Positions 1 to 11,175 are shown, numbered from the stretch's first letter. The stretch is DNA of 64,000 bases from Inonotus obliquus (GCA_032164295.1 JAJHTX010000012.1:62001-126000); one strand, 5' to 3'. Notes: generated from the letters alone by a model not told the origin. Made by a program: numbers and translations.

Positions 1-34
1 GCAACCTCCAACGGCTTGCTATAAATGCAGAAGA

Positions 35-613
35 GTGCGACAGATCATCGAAGACCTACACAAGATAATACTACGGGAGGCAACGGGCATGTTGACATAT
101 CATGTGTCCAGCGAACGAGCAACAGCTTATCGAGAATACCACAATCCCCCGGAGGTCGTTCGAAATCGCACGAGGTCAACAATAGCAATGGATACGGCAA
201 TAGGCATGCAACCAAAGACGCACTGGACAATAGTAGGAATCCACGACATATTAGCACTCGAGTGCCCAAGCACATTCGTGGAGATCAGTGCAGACTACGT
301 TACGAACCGCCGCTCACCGATAACAGCGGCATGGGTTGCAAACACACTCAGGGAACTATGGGCATACTGCAAAGCTATTCGACTACAAGGAGACCTATAC
401 CTAGGCTGGAGAATACCTTCGAACGATACTCAACGAAGTGTACGGCTACTCATCGCCATAGGCACATACGTCAAACCACCTTGGTTTCCCCACGATGATA
501 TCCGATGTCGAATCACACTTGACGGCCCCGAACAAGAGTCCCGAGGCGACAAGCAAATCACAGCCTTCATAGCCCCAGATGCTATACAACGGAACCCCGA
601 CGGAATTCCTTAA
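35..613 (+). CDS. Unassigned open frame at window edge, possibly spurious
   Basis: A 192-codon frame beginning ATG. It overlaps a 157-codon frame (25-498) in another phase, so at most one of the two is real. I recognise no domain, membrane segment or retroelement motif. It is followed by the L-family LTR-like repeat, so it may be the inside of another element that runs off the window. No intron signals or neighbours support it. I would treat it as a hypothetical fragment. Confidence 0.2.
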   Translation: MRQIIEDLHKIILREATGMLTYHVSSERATAYREYHNPPEVVRNRTRSTIAMDTAIGMQPKTHWTIVGIHDILALECPSTFVEISADYVTNRRSPITAAWVANTLRELWAYCKAIRLQGDLYLGWRIPSNDTQRSVRLLIAIGTYVKPPWFPHDDIRCRITLDGPEQESRGDKQITAFIAPDAIQRNPDGIP

Positions 614-780
614 ATGCACGAGCAACTGCGGACGAGCGAACTTTAACTACGGCGCAGCCATGCAAAACCAATGGCATACGAACACGCATTCAATGACTCA
701 CTCACTGACTCACTCTATGCACAGGGCGCAGCACAAGGCCGACCCCGAGCATAGGTTTCAATTCAGTTCAAGTCAAGATG

Positions 781-1344
781 AGTCAACGCCGAGTCATCGC
801 CTTGCACAGGGCGCAGTCGATGAGTCAATCTGCAGCAGAACAATGGGAATACCAGACGAGTTTGGAAGCTAGAATAACGAATCAGATCGAGAGTAGGAAC
901 TACGGAGCGTAGGAAGTGGTCCGTCCACAACATGAGGAAAAGGTATTAATAGTTGTAGACTTAGACCGTAGCTCCCCATCTTTCTTTCGATCGTCTTGTA
1001 CATCGAGTCCTCTTAGGCATCTAGCTTCTAATCTGAAGACCACCTAATCTGCTTAACCTCTCTTACTCTACGGCGTGGAACGATTGATTAGTCGTCCACC
1101 GACTAGGGAAGCTTACGAACGGCAGTCGACACTGTCCTACTAGTCTGTCAACGAGGTTGAGGCCCGACTTGATTAGCTAAACGAAAACGTCTGAGGCAAC
1201 GCTTAGTATACTTGGGAATCTGCCCTGCTTGTGAAAACCGAGTAGGCTCCGGAAACTCTTAGAAAAGCATCGCCGAATCTGTAACACTGAGGCCGTCCTA
1301 TTGTGGTTACTGTATAGTCCCTTTAGGGCGAGCGTTTTCTAACA
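781..1344 (-). repeat. L-family LTR-like repeat, copy L1
   Basis: In reverse orientation this matches 22245-22828 over about 560 bp with moderate divergence. Shared pieces include the start (TGTTAGAAAACG here, TGTTGGAAAACA in the other copy) and the segment containing ACAATAGRACGG. It begins with TG and abuts the Gag frame of G0. The other copy has a TATA-like TTTATACCC. I infer a solo LTR or LTR fragment inserted into G0. I could not find a clear 5-bp duplication, and the left end is approximate. Confidence 0.65.
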
Positions 1345-2270
1345 GCGATGGCATACAACTTCATTTCGTCGTATGTCTTAGGGGAGGTAGGTAGACGAAT
1401 AATCGCCGTTGCAACTTCTTCATGCAGAGCCTTCTTCAGCTGCGGTAACACGACGTTAAGGTCACTCGTCACAATACCCGCTTGACTCATCGTGATTTCA
1501 AAATTTGCAAGGAAGACACCCACGTCGGCATTTCCTTGACGCATTTCCATCCATCGGGTATACGCCCGCTCTTTCTCTCCAGGGTCCTTGAATGACTGGT
1601 CGAGTTTCTCGAGGAACTTGTCGAAAGCATCAACGATCTTAATCGCTCCTTTTGCATCTGTTATTCCGTCATAGTAATTCTGAGCCCATGTCGACGCTGT
1701 TCCTTCCTTCATATATGAGAGGATGAACGAGATCTTCTTCTTGTCTGTGACGAAGATCGAATTAGTGTCATCGGCACTGATGTACGCCAGACATTCTCGA
1801 CAGAATCGGAGGTAGTCCTTTCCTCCAGTGAAGGGCGTCGGCAGTGCGATCCCGAGATCTTTCATCGTTGATGACTTGGTTACTTTGTTTTGAGCAGTCA
1901 TCGCCGTCGCGACTAGGACGGCAAAGTCTTTAAGCTGATCTGCGGTGAACGACGACATTGTTGTTCGAGGATTCGAGGGGGTTCTCTGTAATCCAAACAC
2001 AGTTGATGTCGAAGGTAGCGATGGTGACGAGAGAGCGGGAGATTGAGGAGGCGGTGTGGGGGCAGAAGTTGACTGCGCTGGAGTCTTCGGTTTTGACCAC
2101 CTGAAGATACTTTTATGTTCATCAGTCTCCCATGACACCCAGGCCTTGTTTGTCTCTGACCACCAGGCGGTTACTCTTTCGCCGTTTCTTCGAGTGACAA
2201 GGGCCTTGCCTTCTTCGTCTACGACAGCACCCTGTGGAAGTGCGGCTAATTGTTCCGCTGAGAGAGTCAC
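1323..2270 (-). pseudogene. Ty3/gypsy Gag core of element G0, truncated by L1
   Basis: This is the capsid region of a chromovirus-type Gag. The middle of the 315-codon frame has a segment reading ISFILSYMKEGTASTWAQNY, which corresponds to FILSYMKGGEAATWARSF in element G1 and FVLSYLKSGRASTWAQNY at 32829-33743. The N-terminal part is Pro/Ser-rich and holds WWSETNKAWVSWETDE. The frame leaves Gag at YDEMKLYAIAV and ends with residues encoded by the L1 repeat, so the last codons and the stop are foreign. No zinc knuckle, protease or pol follows. Sequence and synteny both indicate a dead remnant. Identity as Gag is confident; functional status is not. Confidence 0.75.
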
Positions 2271-2274
2271 TTTG

Positions 2275-2768
2275 TCAACGTAGGAGGTCTTCCTCCTTCA
2301 CTTCGATCTTGACGTCTAACTCTTTGAGCTTTATTTCGACTTCTTCCTGTTTTACTTCGACGACTGGACGTTGGGGATGGTATTTGAGCTTAACGGGATG
2401 ACAATGTCCGTATTTGTCGGTCATTACAACGATGTTGTTCGGGTTGTAGTCAAGCCAATTGAACGGGATGATATACAATTTGGGTTTACAATAGTCCTGA
2501 CGACGTCGACGTTGAGGAGCCAGATTGTTTAACGTCGAAGATTAGAGGAATATTCGTTCAACGTTGGCGTCCACAGCTCGTCAATGCAAAACATTGGCGA
2601 CCAGGAGATGAGTACTCGATGGAAGTGACATGGGTCGTCAAAGTATACACTGACGTCAAATGGGACTAGGTGTTTGTCATCGTCGAGGTAATACCTGAAG
2701 ATAGCGTAGGTGGGATGAAGCTCGATTAAACTGATATACTCGCGGAGGGAACGCAGTACACCAGACAT
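2275..2768 (-). pseudogene. G0 Gag N-terminal segments, out of frame
   Basis: Two short frames lie just upstream of the G0 Gag core. The 3' one (2275-2478) contains LDYNPNNIVVMTDKYG and PQRPVVEVKQEEVE. It is clearly homologous to 27678-27920, where the same motif follows an LTR-A copy. The 5' one (2529-2768) contains HPTYAIFRYYLDDDKHL and has no recognised domain. A stop and a frameshift separate them from the core frame. This suggests an N-terminal Gag extension, acidic and Lys-rich at its end, that has decayed. The assignment of the first 79 codons to Gag is inference from position. Confidence 0.5.
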
Positions 2769-3229
2769 GCAATGTTGATCGACTCAACATTCAGATAGCA
2801 TGTGAACTCTCACGTCGTCTCAGGGGGTTCAGCAACACTTCGAAGAATGACTTTCCAACGTTTAGTAACCGCTAGACACTACTGGGCTTTCTTGTCGCAA
2901 GCGACAACTGACGGTAGCGTTGTCAGAGAGAGGTGTCTTGTCTACATCGAACAAGGACGTGGGGCAACACTTCACGACAGTAGGTATATGAACATCTCAG
3001 GGGTTCGATGACTATCCACCGACCGACTTCAACAACGAGAGAAACAGAGGTGGAACGGAGGATGTTTGATACACGTACGAGTTAGTTGTTGTTAACGTCA
3101 ACAACTACGACACGAGTTAAAAGACTCTCTTGTTATGTTACGCCTTGCACAGTCAGAGACGTTGATCACAGGATCAGAGACGTCGACGAGCAAGAAGACG
3201 AGCTACCACTTAATCACAAGAGACCGGAG

Positions 3230-3560
3230 TCTGCGACGTAGGTGATAGTACTAGATTAGCATGTCTAACTAAGGTACAAGTATTTGTATGACTTACCTGC
3301 GACGTAGGTGATAGTACTAGAACAAGAGAGTGGGGAATCCCTAACTCTCTGGTCCAGCCTTATATACACTTTGGTCGCAGGTAAGTTCTACTCTAAATAG
3401 GTGCCGACTAGCAGCAAGTAAATATGAACAAACAAACAATGGGGCCCGATGAGTCAGCAAGAATGAGTAAAGATGAGTAAGCATCGTTGGGTTAAACGGA
3501 AAGAAGAATAATGAATCAGCAAGAATGAGTAATAGTAGAATGGGAAAAGAATGAAAAGGG
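3230..3560 (-). repeat. LTR-A-related sequence, probable 5' LTR part of G0
   Basis: This resembles the minus-oriented LTR-A at 12840-13150: both have AACAAACAAACAAYGGGGCC, GAGTCAGCAAGAATGAGTAA and a TATATACAC box. It also holds a local duplication of CTGCGACGTAGGTGATAGTAC at 3229-3248 and 3298-3317, matching the duplicated GTCGTGGTGGTAAGTAGA in LTR-A. Its place upstream of G0 Gag on the minus strand fits a 5' LTR of a sister family. Both ends are too diverged to set. The stretch 2800-3230 would be leader; I see no gene there. Confidence 0.5.
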
Positions 3561-3599
3561 GTATCAGGATAAGATTGTTATAAATTGTAATTAGCTAAG

Positions 3600-4380
3600 C
3601 CTGTATGTATTAAGTAAGGAATGTGGTTAAAAGGGATGTAAATATGCATTGACGAAAATAAAAGAAAGGCCGTGTAAAGGAAATGGAAAAGGCGTCGTAA
3701 CACAAAAATCATCTTGCAAGATACAGTAAAATTCAATATTTAATAATCCGATTGTATGAACAAAGGTGGTATGTACACTAGTTTCAACAAGTCCAATGTA
3801 TGCTTGTGACGTCATCACTTGATTCCACTACTTATTCAAGTCCGACGTGTCCTCTCGTCCTTCTGCCACCCACCATCTTATCTCTCCTTCACCCTCTTCA
3901 GTATTAGCATCTCTGCGCATATTGCACTTCTGTAGAAAGGTGTGTACTTTATCACTCTCTTTTGGTGAGCTATGGTCATATTTATGCATCAAACATCCCA
4001 CTCAAAGGAGAACGGATCCGAGGGACATACCATTGTTTGATCCATGGATCGAGAGAACGAATTAGGCTCTACTCATTTTTCGGGTTGAATGCTATGGTAG
4101 TCCTTACGATTTGGATATCGCTGTCCATCGTGAAGTGTGATTGGGGTTTTACGTGTTTCAGCGAGTTGAGGAAGCTGTCTACTATACAAATAGGTTACAG
4201 TCGTCCCACGATCAAAGATGAGACAGTAGAACTTAGCTTTCGCGCATGTCCTAGAGGACCTAATGGGAGTGCTATGGCACAACTTTGTAAAGTTGGTTTT
4301 TCCATTTTTGCATCGTGGATTTGTATGGATCTGATACCTTTGTGTAGCTAAAGGAGACGAGATATGTTGGCTACAAGAAT
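3600..4380. other. Gene-free stretch, nothing recognised
   Basis: Two overlapping antisense open frames (3962-4351 plus and 4073-4432 minus) are present. Neither shows a motif, and they cannot both be coding. No repeat shared with the rest of the window was seen. Confidence 0.4.
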
Positions 4381-4382
4381 CA

Positions 4383-4850
4383 GGGTGTGACATGCTACAT
4401 GAACTCATTGTTACAGTCGGACCTATAACCAACCTTCACACACCTTTCACGTCAGGAACAACAGCTTGTCCACCGAGTCTACCTTCAGTAACAACTTTGA
4501 TCGACACGCAAATAACTTCGTTTGCAAGTGACGAAAGTTGGGCAACCATGCTGTTCACGGTTTCCTTTAGGTCTAATGTTTCACCCTGCGCATCTACGTC
4601 AACAACCTTTGATGGACAAGTTTCTGTGCACGACAGCCTCTGTGACATTCAAAATCGAATGCACTTGGTTAGTGAGGTTGCTTGCCATTTCTGCACGACC
4701 CTGGTGAGTGCCATTGTTGCGAATAGGTTCTTCAGATAGAACACTTACGTTCACATTGCAAGTCAAGTCTGCCCAAATGCCCTGAACGTCTTTAACACGA
4801 GCCTGTCCACCGAGGATACTTTGTGTACCAACTTCAAGCGCGACACGTGT
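4383..4850 (-). pseudogene. Fragment of group III hybrid histidine kinase (Nik1/Os-1), HAMP repeats
   Basis: In fungi this kinase is the cytosolic osmosensor upstream of the HOG MAP-kinase pathway, with a characteristic row of HAMP repeats. Read on minus, 4743-4850 gives [20 protein letters not shown] followed by [11 protein letters not shown]. Next comes [20 protein letters not shown]. After a frameshift comes LDLKETVNSMVAQLSSLANE, then TEGRLGGQAVVPDVKGVWK. That is about one and a half HAMP repeats in the correct order. The kinase and receiver domains are absent. The frame is broken at least once, and the fragment stops sharply at 4850 where CCR4 sequence begins on the other strand. Family recognition is strong; this is a truncated copy. 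Confidence 0.85.
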
Positions 4851-5697
4851 GTAGATGGTTGTGCCACGTTTTTCAAGTCAGCCAAGTAAGTAGATTTGTT
4901 TATCACACTAAGCCTTTCTGCTAAGCAGTATCGTGTTGAATACAACCTAGTCAAGAAGCAACTGATAGAGTTCCATTGTATTGCCATGCAAAGAGACAAC
5001 TTAAGAAGACGGGTGATATGTTCAACCAGCAAGACAACATTGCCATTGTGACGCTCTTCGAAAACAAGGTGACCGGAACGTGAATAATCATTGTCAATGT
5101 ACATATCCATTGGGACACTCGGCACCGTGACATCAAGCTTGTACATGCCGCTCTGCTGATTGAAGAGATGGATAAGACTACAGCGTGTTTCGCACATTAT
5201 TCTAAAGCTAGCAAAGAGGACACGCCTTTGAGACCACTGCATGCCTATAGTGATGGTACAAAGATCCCCTTGATCATTTGTGGTGACTTCAATTCCGTGC
5301 CAGAGAGCGGTGTGTACGAATTCCTTGCGAATTGCATGGTACCTTCAGACCATACCTATTTATCATCGCAGATAAATGAAAAAATATGTGTCTGAAGGTC
5401 TGCGCCATTGGCTCGGGTTGTGCAGTGCGTATGCGGGTCTTGGCTGCTATTTGCGAATTGTACGCTGAGCTTCCAGGGTGTTATCGACTACATCTGGTAC
5501 ATGGCGAATAACTCAACTGTCTTGTTGCTTCTTGGCGAGATGGATAAGGAATACCTGCCAAAGGTTGTTGGGTTCCCGGATGCTCATTTCCCGTCCAAGT
5601 AAGTGGTGTCTGCCTTTCGGTCAGAGAGCTGTAGACTTAATATTTGCTTGTTTGCAGCCACATTACATACTGGGCGAATTCAGAGTTGTATAACTTA
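4851..5697 (+). pseudogene. CCR4 deadenylase (EEP nuclease) fragment
   Basis: CCR4 is the 3'-5' poly(A) exonuclease of the CCR4-NOT complex, with an endonuclease/exonuclease/phosphatase fold. Read in order across changing frames, the sequence gives [11 protein letters not shown], a GTAAGT intron donor, LIEFHCIAMQRDN, DNIAIVTLFENKVTGT, then NVHIHWDTRHRDIKLVHAAL. These are followed by IPLIICGDFNSVPES (the GDFN catalytic motif), KYVSEGLRHWLGLCSAYA, GVIDYIWYM, and LPKVVGFPDAHFPS with a second GTAAGT intron. The leucine-rich-repeat N-terminus is missing. At least three frameshifts and an in-frame TGA (TGT.GTGA context near 5083) make it non-functional. It abuts the Nik1 fragment head-on. Confidence 0.88.
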
Positions 5698-6220
5698 GAA
5701 TGAAATACATTATTGTTCTCATACTTACATCGAGATGGCGTGGAATTGAAAACATGAAAGCGATATTATATCTTATACCAACTTACAGTACCTTTAAGTC
5801 ATCATATTTATTCAGAAAGTCATAGGTCTGCTCATCTCTTACGGGATTTTGAGGTTGCTCACATACTCTTTCAGAGACTTGCAAGTGGCGATCAGTCTTA
5901 CCGATCCACACACATCATTCTCCATTTGACAACTCTGATAACGGCTTACAACACCTTTTGATGCCCTGTACGAATTTGAGGTTGCTCACATACTCATCTA
6001 TATATTTCGGCCCTGCTATACCATACATGCACATACATGCTTCATAACTACTGCCAGACTTTTTCCCGATGCTCCTGCTACTTCCACGTGTTCCCTTGGT
6101 TTATACCCTGGATACCGTGTACTGCTTTGCTATCACATTCTGTACTCTACGTTTTATGCATGGTGTTTCAATGGAGAATTGTGTCTCGATTATTTCTATG
6201 CCATTGTTTTTCATCATATT
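5698..6220. other. Gene-free stretch with one short duplication
   Basis: AT-rich, no convincing frame. A piece reading TTTGAGGTTGCTCACATACTC occurs near 5849 and again near 5973, as if a short segment was duplicated. The right end is the 9-bp target duplication of E1. Confidence 0.4.
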
Positions 6221-7052
6221 GGTGCCTGGCACGGCCTAAGAAATTTCCGTGCCACTTTTACCAGAGCGGAGTTTCAACTAATTCCCATGTATAGTAACTT
6301 GCATCGATCTTCTTGTCTCACTTTCCATGCCCCCACTAAATCCTTGAATATGCAGTTCCGCTGAGTTCAAGCAATTTGTCCCTTCCTTTCAACATAAAAA
6401 GGCTTTATATAAATACCCAATATGTAATATACCAAATATGAGTCTACTGTAGGTGATATTCGGGTAGAATATACATCTCTGTTTTCACTTGTATGTCACA
6501 TGATCTTATTTTGAGGTTTTTACATGGCCATATCTTCCTCTGAAAACACTTAAAACAGTCCCTTTAAACTGTCTGGAGATCATGTTTATGTGTACTAGGA
6601 TGGTTCTATCAACAATTAACAGGAGAGATTAAGATATTGGTGGGGATATTAGCAATTTTAAATGAACCAGCAGCATATATGCCCCCTAGCCCAATGAATT
6701 CATGCTCTCTTGCTGTGTGTCTTTCACATATATGAGTCTTAATGAAAATGGAAGATTTTGGAAAGAAAAAATCTTTTAGAAGTATCTTAGTTGTTTCAAT
6801 ATGCATCTAAAATCGCTGTATCTCGACAAATATTGGGAAATTCAAAAATCTGTCTTTCCATTTTGTTCAGAATCTTGAAAAATAATTTTTGGGTATTTTT
6901 TTCAGATTTTTTCATAAAGTTGTGGAAGGCTGGACAAGCCCTCGAATGTCAGAGTAGAAAAGTGAGACAGGTGAATCTGAGTGTCGATCACCACTAGCCA
7001 CGGGAGGGACCGTGGGAATAGCATGGAAATTTGATAGGCCATGCCAGCCAAC
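6221..7052. mobile_element. E1, MULE-like non-autonomous element (832 bp)
   Basis: The left terminus GGTGCCTGGCACGGCCTAAG and the right terminus GGCCATGCCAGCCAAC are inverted copies, best seen by comparison with E3. Flanking 9-mers are CATCATATT (6212-6220) and AATCATATT (7053-7061), 8 of 9 identical. A 9-bp duplication with inverted termini points to the Mutator superfamily. There is no coding sequence, so it would need a transposase from elsewhere. It is homologous along its length to E2 and E3. Confidence 0.8.
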
Positions 7053-7064
7053 AATCATATTTAT

Positions 7065-9635
7065 GGTGCCTGGCACGGCCTATAAAAAATCTGTGACACT
7101 TTTTCCCGAGCGGAGTTTTAAATACTTCCCATTTATAGTAACTTGTGTCGATCTTCATGTCCCACCTTCCGGTCCACCACTAAATCCCTTGAATATGTTG
7201 TGTAGTTCCACAGAATTTGAGTTATTTGTCCCTTCCTTTCAACATGAAAAGGCTTGGAATAACTATCTGATGTGAAATATACCAAATCTGAATCGATTGT
7301 AGGTGATATTCACGCAGAATATACATAACTGTTTTCAATTATGTGTCACGTTGTCGTGCTAGAAGGGTATTGGTTGTTGATTCCAACTACACTTCCACTG
7401 AGTCAACCGGTCTATTTATCTAGACGGGTAGTCTTCCCAGTTGTTCGTTGAAGCTAAGGGCAACTTGTTGTGGCTGGATTGAATCAATTGGTGGGTTAAG
7501 GGATTAGATGTAGAGGGAGAGATGAATCTCTATCCAACTCCTTTCAAACACAAGTGGTGGGTTACTGTGGGTGAGGATCAATAAATTGTCCACACCGAGG
7601 TAGGCAATGACAAACTGTACGAGATAGCTGTTCACTGTCTAAGTAAACTCACACACACTTGATATCTCAAGTGGTTAGATGTTGACTCAAAGAAACAAGA
7701 TACTACCACTGATCACACGATCTAGAGGTAATACAATGACGTGGACTAGTACCAAACTAGTCTGGAGCAACACAGTTACCCAGTCTTCTCTGAGCTGAGG
7801 CCGACTGTCTGCAGAATGATACTTGAACTTAAAGATTGTGTGGTGCCGAGACACACAGTGATGAAACTTGCTAGATTCTGAGGTAAATTAAGGGGCCTGT
7901 CTGAACAGTACAGTGTCTACTGTATCTGTCAGGCAGTACTTAGATGAGTTGGACTTGGAATTCTATGATGACGTTCTCTCAGATGTTATCTGGGATGTTT
8001 TTTTTTTTTCAGAGGGGGTACATGCTGGTCCTTATATACCAATTCCAAGCCTATCTTATGTAATCTTTCACACAAACTAAAAATAGATGAAACACCTTAG
8101 CCACATCAATCATCACATCAAAACATAAAGTAATGTTCTTGGAGCAGTATATGCTGTGCGTGCTGTGCATGCCGAGCACGTCATGCTGTGCAAATCATGT
8201 AGCACAGGCCGAGCAAGTAATATACCTGGGCTGTGCAAGCTGAAACATCACTATTTTTAAAATAATATTGATTAATCAACTCAGCGTGATGTAATAAATG
8301 ATCCTTCTCGGCGGGAATATAGTATCCTTGGCGGAGTTAGTATCCTCGGCAGAGTTAGTATTCTCGGTGGACATAATATTCCCGGCGGAGTTGATTCTTT
8401 ATTTCCAGTATATTGCTTCCTTGTTATTACCAATAGTTTAGGTAACTATGGTGCCTGTTTCTAGCTTCTTCAAATTTAAGACTGGGTTCTTGGTTTCTCT
8501 TGACCAATACATCGGTTGTCTATTGAATAGAGCCAGTAGGCTGGTGCAGCTAGAAGTTCTTTGGTCTTATTTTCCTGCAAATCTTAATCAGTTTAAGAGA
8601 AATAAGTTTCTTATCGCCGCTTTGCTACCTGTTGTGTAGCACTTTATTCTTATGCCCTCATCATGACTTTGTTCACGACTTCGTCACCTACTCTGCCATG
8701 CTTCTGATCTTCTCAGGCTGGCTTTTGTGGATCACTGTGCCTCTTACAACCCAATTTAGTTAGTTTCTGTTCTCAAGATACTAAGTTCTTTTCTTCTGAT
8801 AGCGTGAAGAATATTTGTAGAGACGACAGTAACAATTGAGGAGGAGTGGGTCGAGTGGGTTCCTGTACTTGTATCAAGGTGTATCATGCTTAAAGCTCTT
8901 TGGTAAGCTTATTTCTCTTCCTTGTATATTTCGATATATTGATTCTTGATATAGAACCATGATTTTGCCTTCTGGATTTAATATGACGTTAGACTTCTTT
9001 ATGACTGTATTTCATGTCCTGGCTGGATAATGCGATAGTTGTGCATATTGTGACAACTTATGTTCAGGTTAGAACCTAGCCTGACAACGTGATCTTATTT
9101 AGGCATTTTTGCACGACCATATCTTCCTCTGAAAACACTTATAAAACTCCTTTAAAACTGCTTGGATATCATTTGTGTGTGTATTAGGATAGTTCTGTCA
9201 ACAATGTGTGAACAAAATCGACATACTAGTGGAGAGATTAGCATATACAGTAGACACAGCAGCATATATGCTTCCTAGCTCAATGAATTCAGGCTTTCTT
9301 GTCATATCTCTTTCAGATATATAAATGTTAACGAAAAATAAAGATTTTGTTAAAAACAAATTCTTAAGAAGTGTCTTAGTTATTTATATGTCAAAAATTG
9401 CCGTATCTTGGAATCTGTTGGACATTTTTTAAAATTTTTCTTACCACCTTGTTCAGAGTGTCGAAAAATATTTTTTGGACATTTTTTCAGATTTTTTGTA
9501 AAGTTGTGGAAGGGAGGACAGGCCCTCGAATCTTAAAACAGAAAGTGGAACAGTGAATCCATGCGTCAATCGCCGCTTAGCCATGGAAGGGACCATGGGA
9601 ATGTCATGGAAATTACATAGGCCATGCCAGGTACT
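7065..9635. mobile_element. E2, MULE-like element, split by an LTR-like insert
   Basis: E2 starts GGTGCCTGGCACGGCCTATA and ends GGCCATGCCAGGTACT. Flanking 9-mers are CATATTTAT (7056-7064) and AATATTTAC (9636-9644), 7 of 9 identical. Removing the insert 7352-9090 leaves exactly 832 bp, the same length as E1. The left duplication overlaps E1's right duplication, so E2 jumped into E1's border. No coding capacity is seen. Confidence 0.8.
7352..9086. mobile_element. LTR-like insertion inside E2 (1,735 bp)
   Basis: This is bounded by TG..CA (TGTCGTGCTAG at the left, CTAGCCTGACA at the right) and by ACGT at 7348-7351 and 9087-9090. Excising it restores the E-family sequence TGTGTCAC.TGATCTTATTT seen in E1 and E3. 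Termini and size fit a solo LTR. It contains a poly-T tract and CTTATATACC as a possible TATA box, plus a short GGCGGAGTTAGTAT-type repeat near 8310-8390. No frame encodes retroelement proteins. Only 4 bp of duplication are clear. Confidence 0.6.
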
Positions 9636-9643
9636 AATATTTA

Positions 9644-10722
9644 CAGTCTTTTCAAAAGTCCTAAGACACGTGCCAAATTGCCATTTTTGGCCCCTCCAGT
9701 ACCTCAGAACACAAAATAAATCATATCTCACTCAATTCTTGACCGTTTCGCGTCATCTAGGTTGCTAAATTCATGTCTCGATCGTGCCGTCCCGACCGTA
9801 ACAAACCCGAGCAAAAGCGGTTAATAGTTGACCCCAACATAGCGCAAAACATCGTTTTTTCATGCATTCCTCATGTACAATTTTTCCTGCACTCAATTCT
9901 GGGTCTACAACACCCACAAGTGTCTCAGAGCCCTCAGATAGAATAGATGTAAACTTAGGGCCTGTATTTGAGGTGTGTTTTGAGGTGTATGTGCTGGTCT
10001 GGGGCATGCCTGGAAAGCACAAATCCCCCCTCATCCCCTGAGCCCCCCATGCCCCAGGAAAAAATATCTGAGGATAAATTCATAAATGGGAACTCATTTA
10101 GAGTATATTTGAATGCATCTGAGCCTTTCTCAGAGCAAATGGGTATGTTGGGAAGCTGGGAAAAGGCAGGGAAGTATAGTGCATATACCCTATCTCCTCC
10201 ATCTCAATCAATGCACCAATCCTCATAGCAGACATGAGAAGTACTCAAATCACCTCCAATAGATCTGAAATGAATTTACATGTATGAACTTAGCCTCAGA
10301 CATTTCTTCTTGGGGCATGGGGGGGCTCAGGGGATGAGAGGGGATTTGTGCTTTCCAGGCATGCCCCAGACCAGCACATACACCTCAAAACACACCTCAA
10401 ATACAGGCCCTAAGTTTACATCTATTCTATCTGAGGGCTCTGAGACACTTGTGGGTGTTGTAGACCCAGAATTGAGTGCAGGAAAAATTGTACATGAGGA
10501 ATGCATGAAAAAACGATGTTTTGCGCTATTTTGGGGTCAAATATTAACCGCTTTTGCTCGGGTTTGTTACGGTCGGGACGGCACGATCGAGACATGAATT
10601 TAGCAACCTAGATGACGCGAAACGGTCAAGAATTGAGTGAGATATGATTTATTTTGTGTTCTGAGGTACTGGAGGGGCCAAAAATGGCAATTTGGCACGT
10701 GTCTCAGGACTTTTGAAAAAGA
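9644..10722. mobile_element. Tc1/mariner-like fold-back element with about 415-bp inverted arms
   Basis: The left arm (9644-10057) and right arm (about 10309-10722) are inverted copies differing at only a handful of positions. Weaker pairing continues to a loop of about 150 bp. The left end CAGTCTTTTCAAAAGTCC follows TA (9642-9643). The right end is cut by element K1: its final CTG and the matching TA are at 21829-21833. Tc1/mariner elements have CAGT-type ends and TA duplications. The arms carry an open frame on opposite strands with the same peptide (SEGSETLVGVVDPEL), which I take as a by-product of the palindrome. No transposase is present. Confidence 0.75.
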
Positions 10723-10744
10723 CACAGGGGGCAAAACAACATAT

Positions 10745-11175
10745 CAACGACGTTGATATGACCTTTGATATCCTTATTGATATTTAATATATCAGCTGAG
10801 TCGGAATGTGTATCGGTATTTAAAGTATTAGCGGGGTTGAAATGCAAATCAATATATAAAATATCATCACATGTGATATCCTTATCAATATCTATATTGA
10901 TATTCTTATTGACATTTAAAATATCACAGGAGTTGATACTTTTATCGATATATAAAATATCACCACATGCAATATATAAAATATCATCACGTGTGATATT
11001 TTATATATCATCACGTGTGATATTTTATATATCATCACATGCGATATTTTAAATATCATCATGTGCAATACTTGAAATATAGGCGTTGATATTTTAAATA
11101 TCAACACACTTGATACTTAAAATATCGCAGACATTGATATGCTTACCGATATTTAAAATATCAATGCGATATTGC
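10745..11175. repeat. K1 left subterminal ATATC array
   Basis: Many short units pair AAAATATC with GATATTTTA around CACGTG- or CACATG-like cores. The outer 330 bp is nearly the reverse complement of 21478-21805. In CACTA elements such arrays are transposase-binding sites; that role here is inference. Open frames through it on both strands are low-complexity artefacts. Confidence 0.7.

Noticed and set aside
4763..5242. 159-codon minus frame over the CCR4 region
   Set aside because: Its left end (about 4763-4850) overlaps Nik1 HAMP sequence but in another phase, and the rest is the antisense of CCR4 exons recognised on plus.
6037..6364. Two overlapping plus frames of 61-85 codons at the E1 left end
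   Set aside because: They run through the E1 terminus, and other E copies do not keep the frame.
9771..10597. Identical 87-codon peptides on opposite strands of the fold-back element
   Set aside because: A direct result of the inverted arms; no domain, and the diverged inner arms do not keep the frame intact.
10765..11107. Open frames on both strands through the ATATC array (peptides rich in KISS, HVI, IFYI)
   Set aside because: Low-complexity reading of a palindromic repeat; the same peptide arises at 21454-21783 from the inverted copy.
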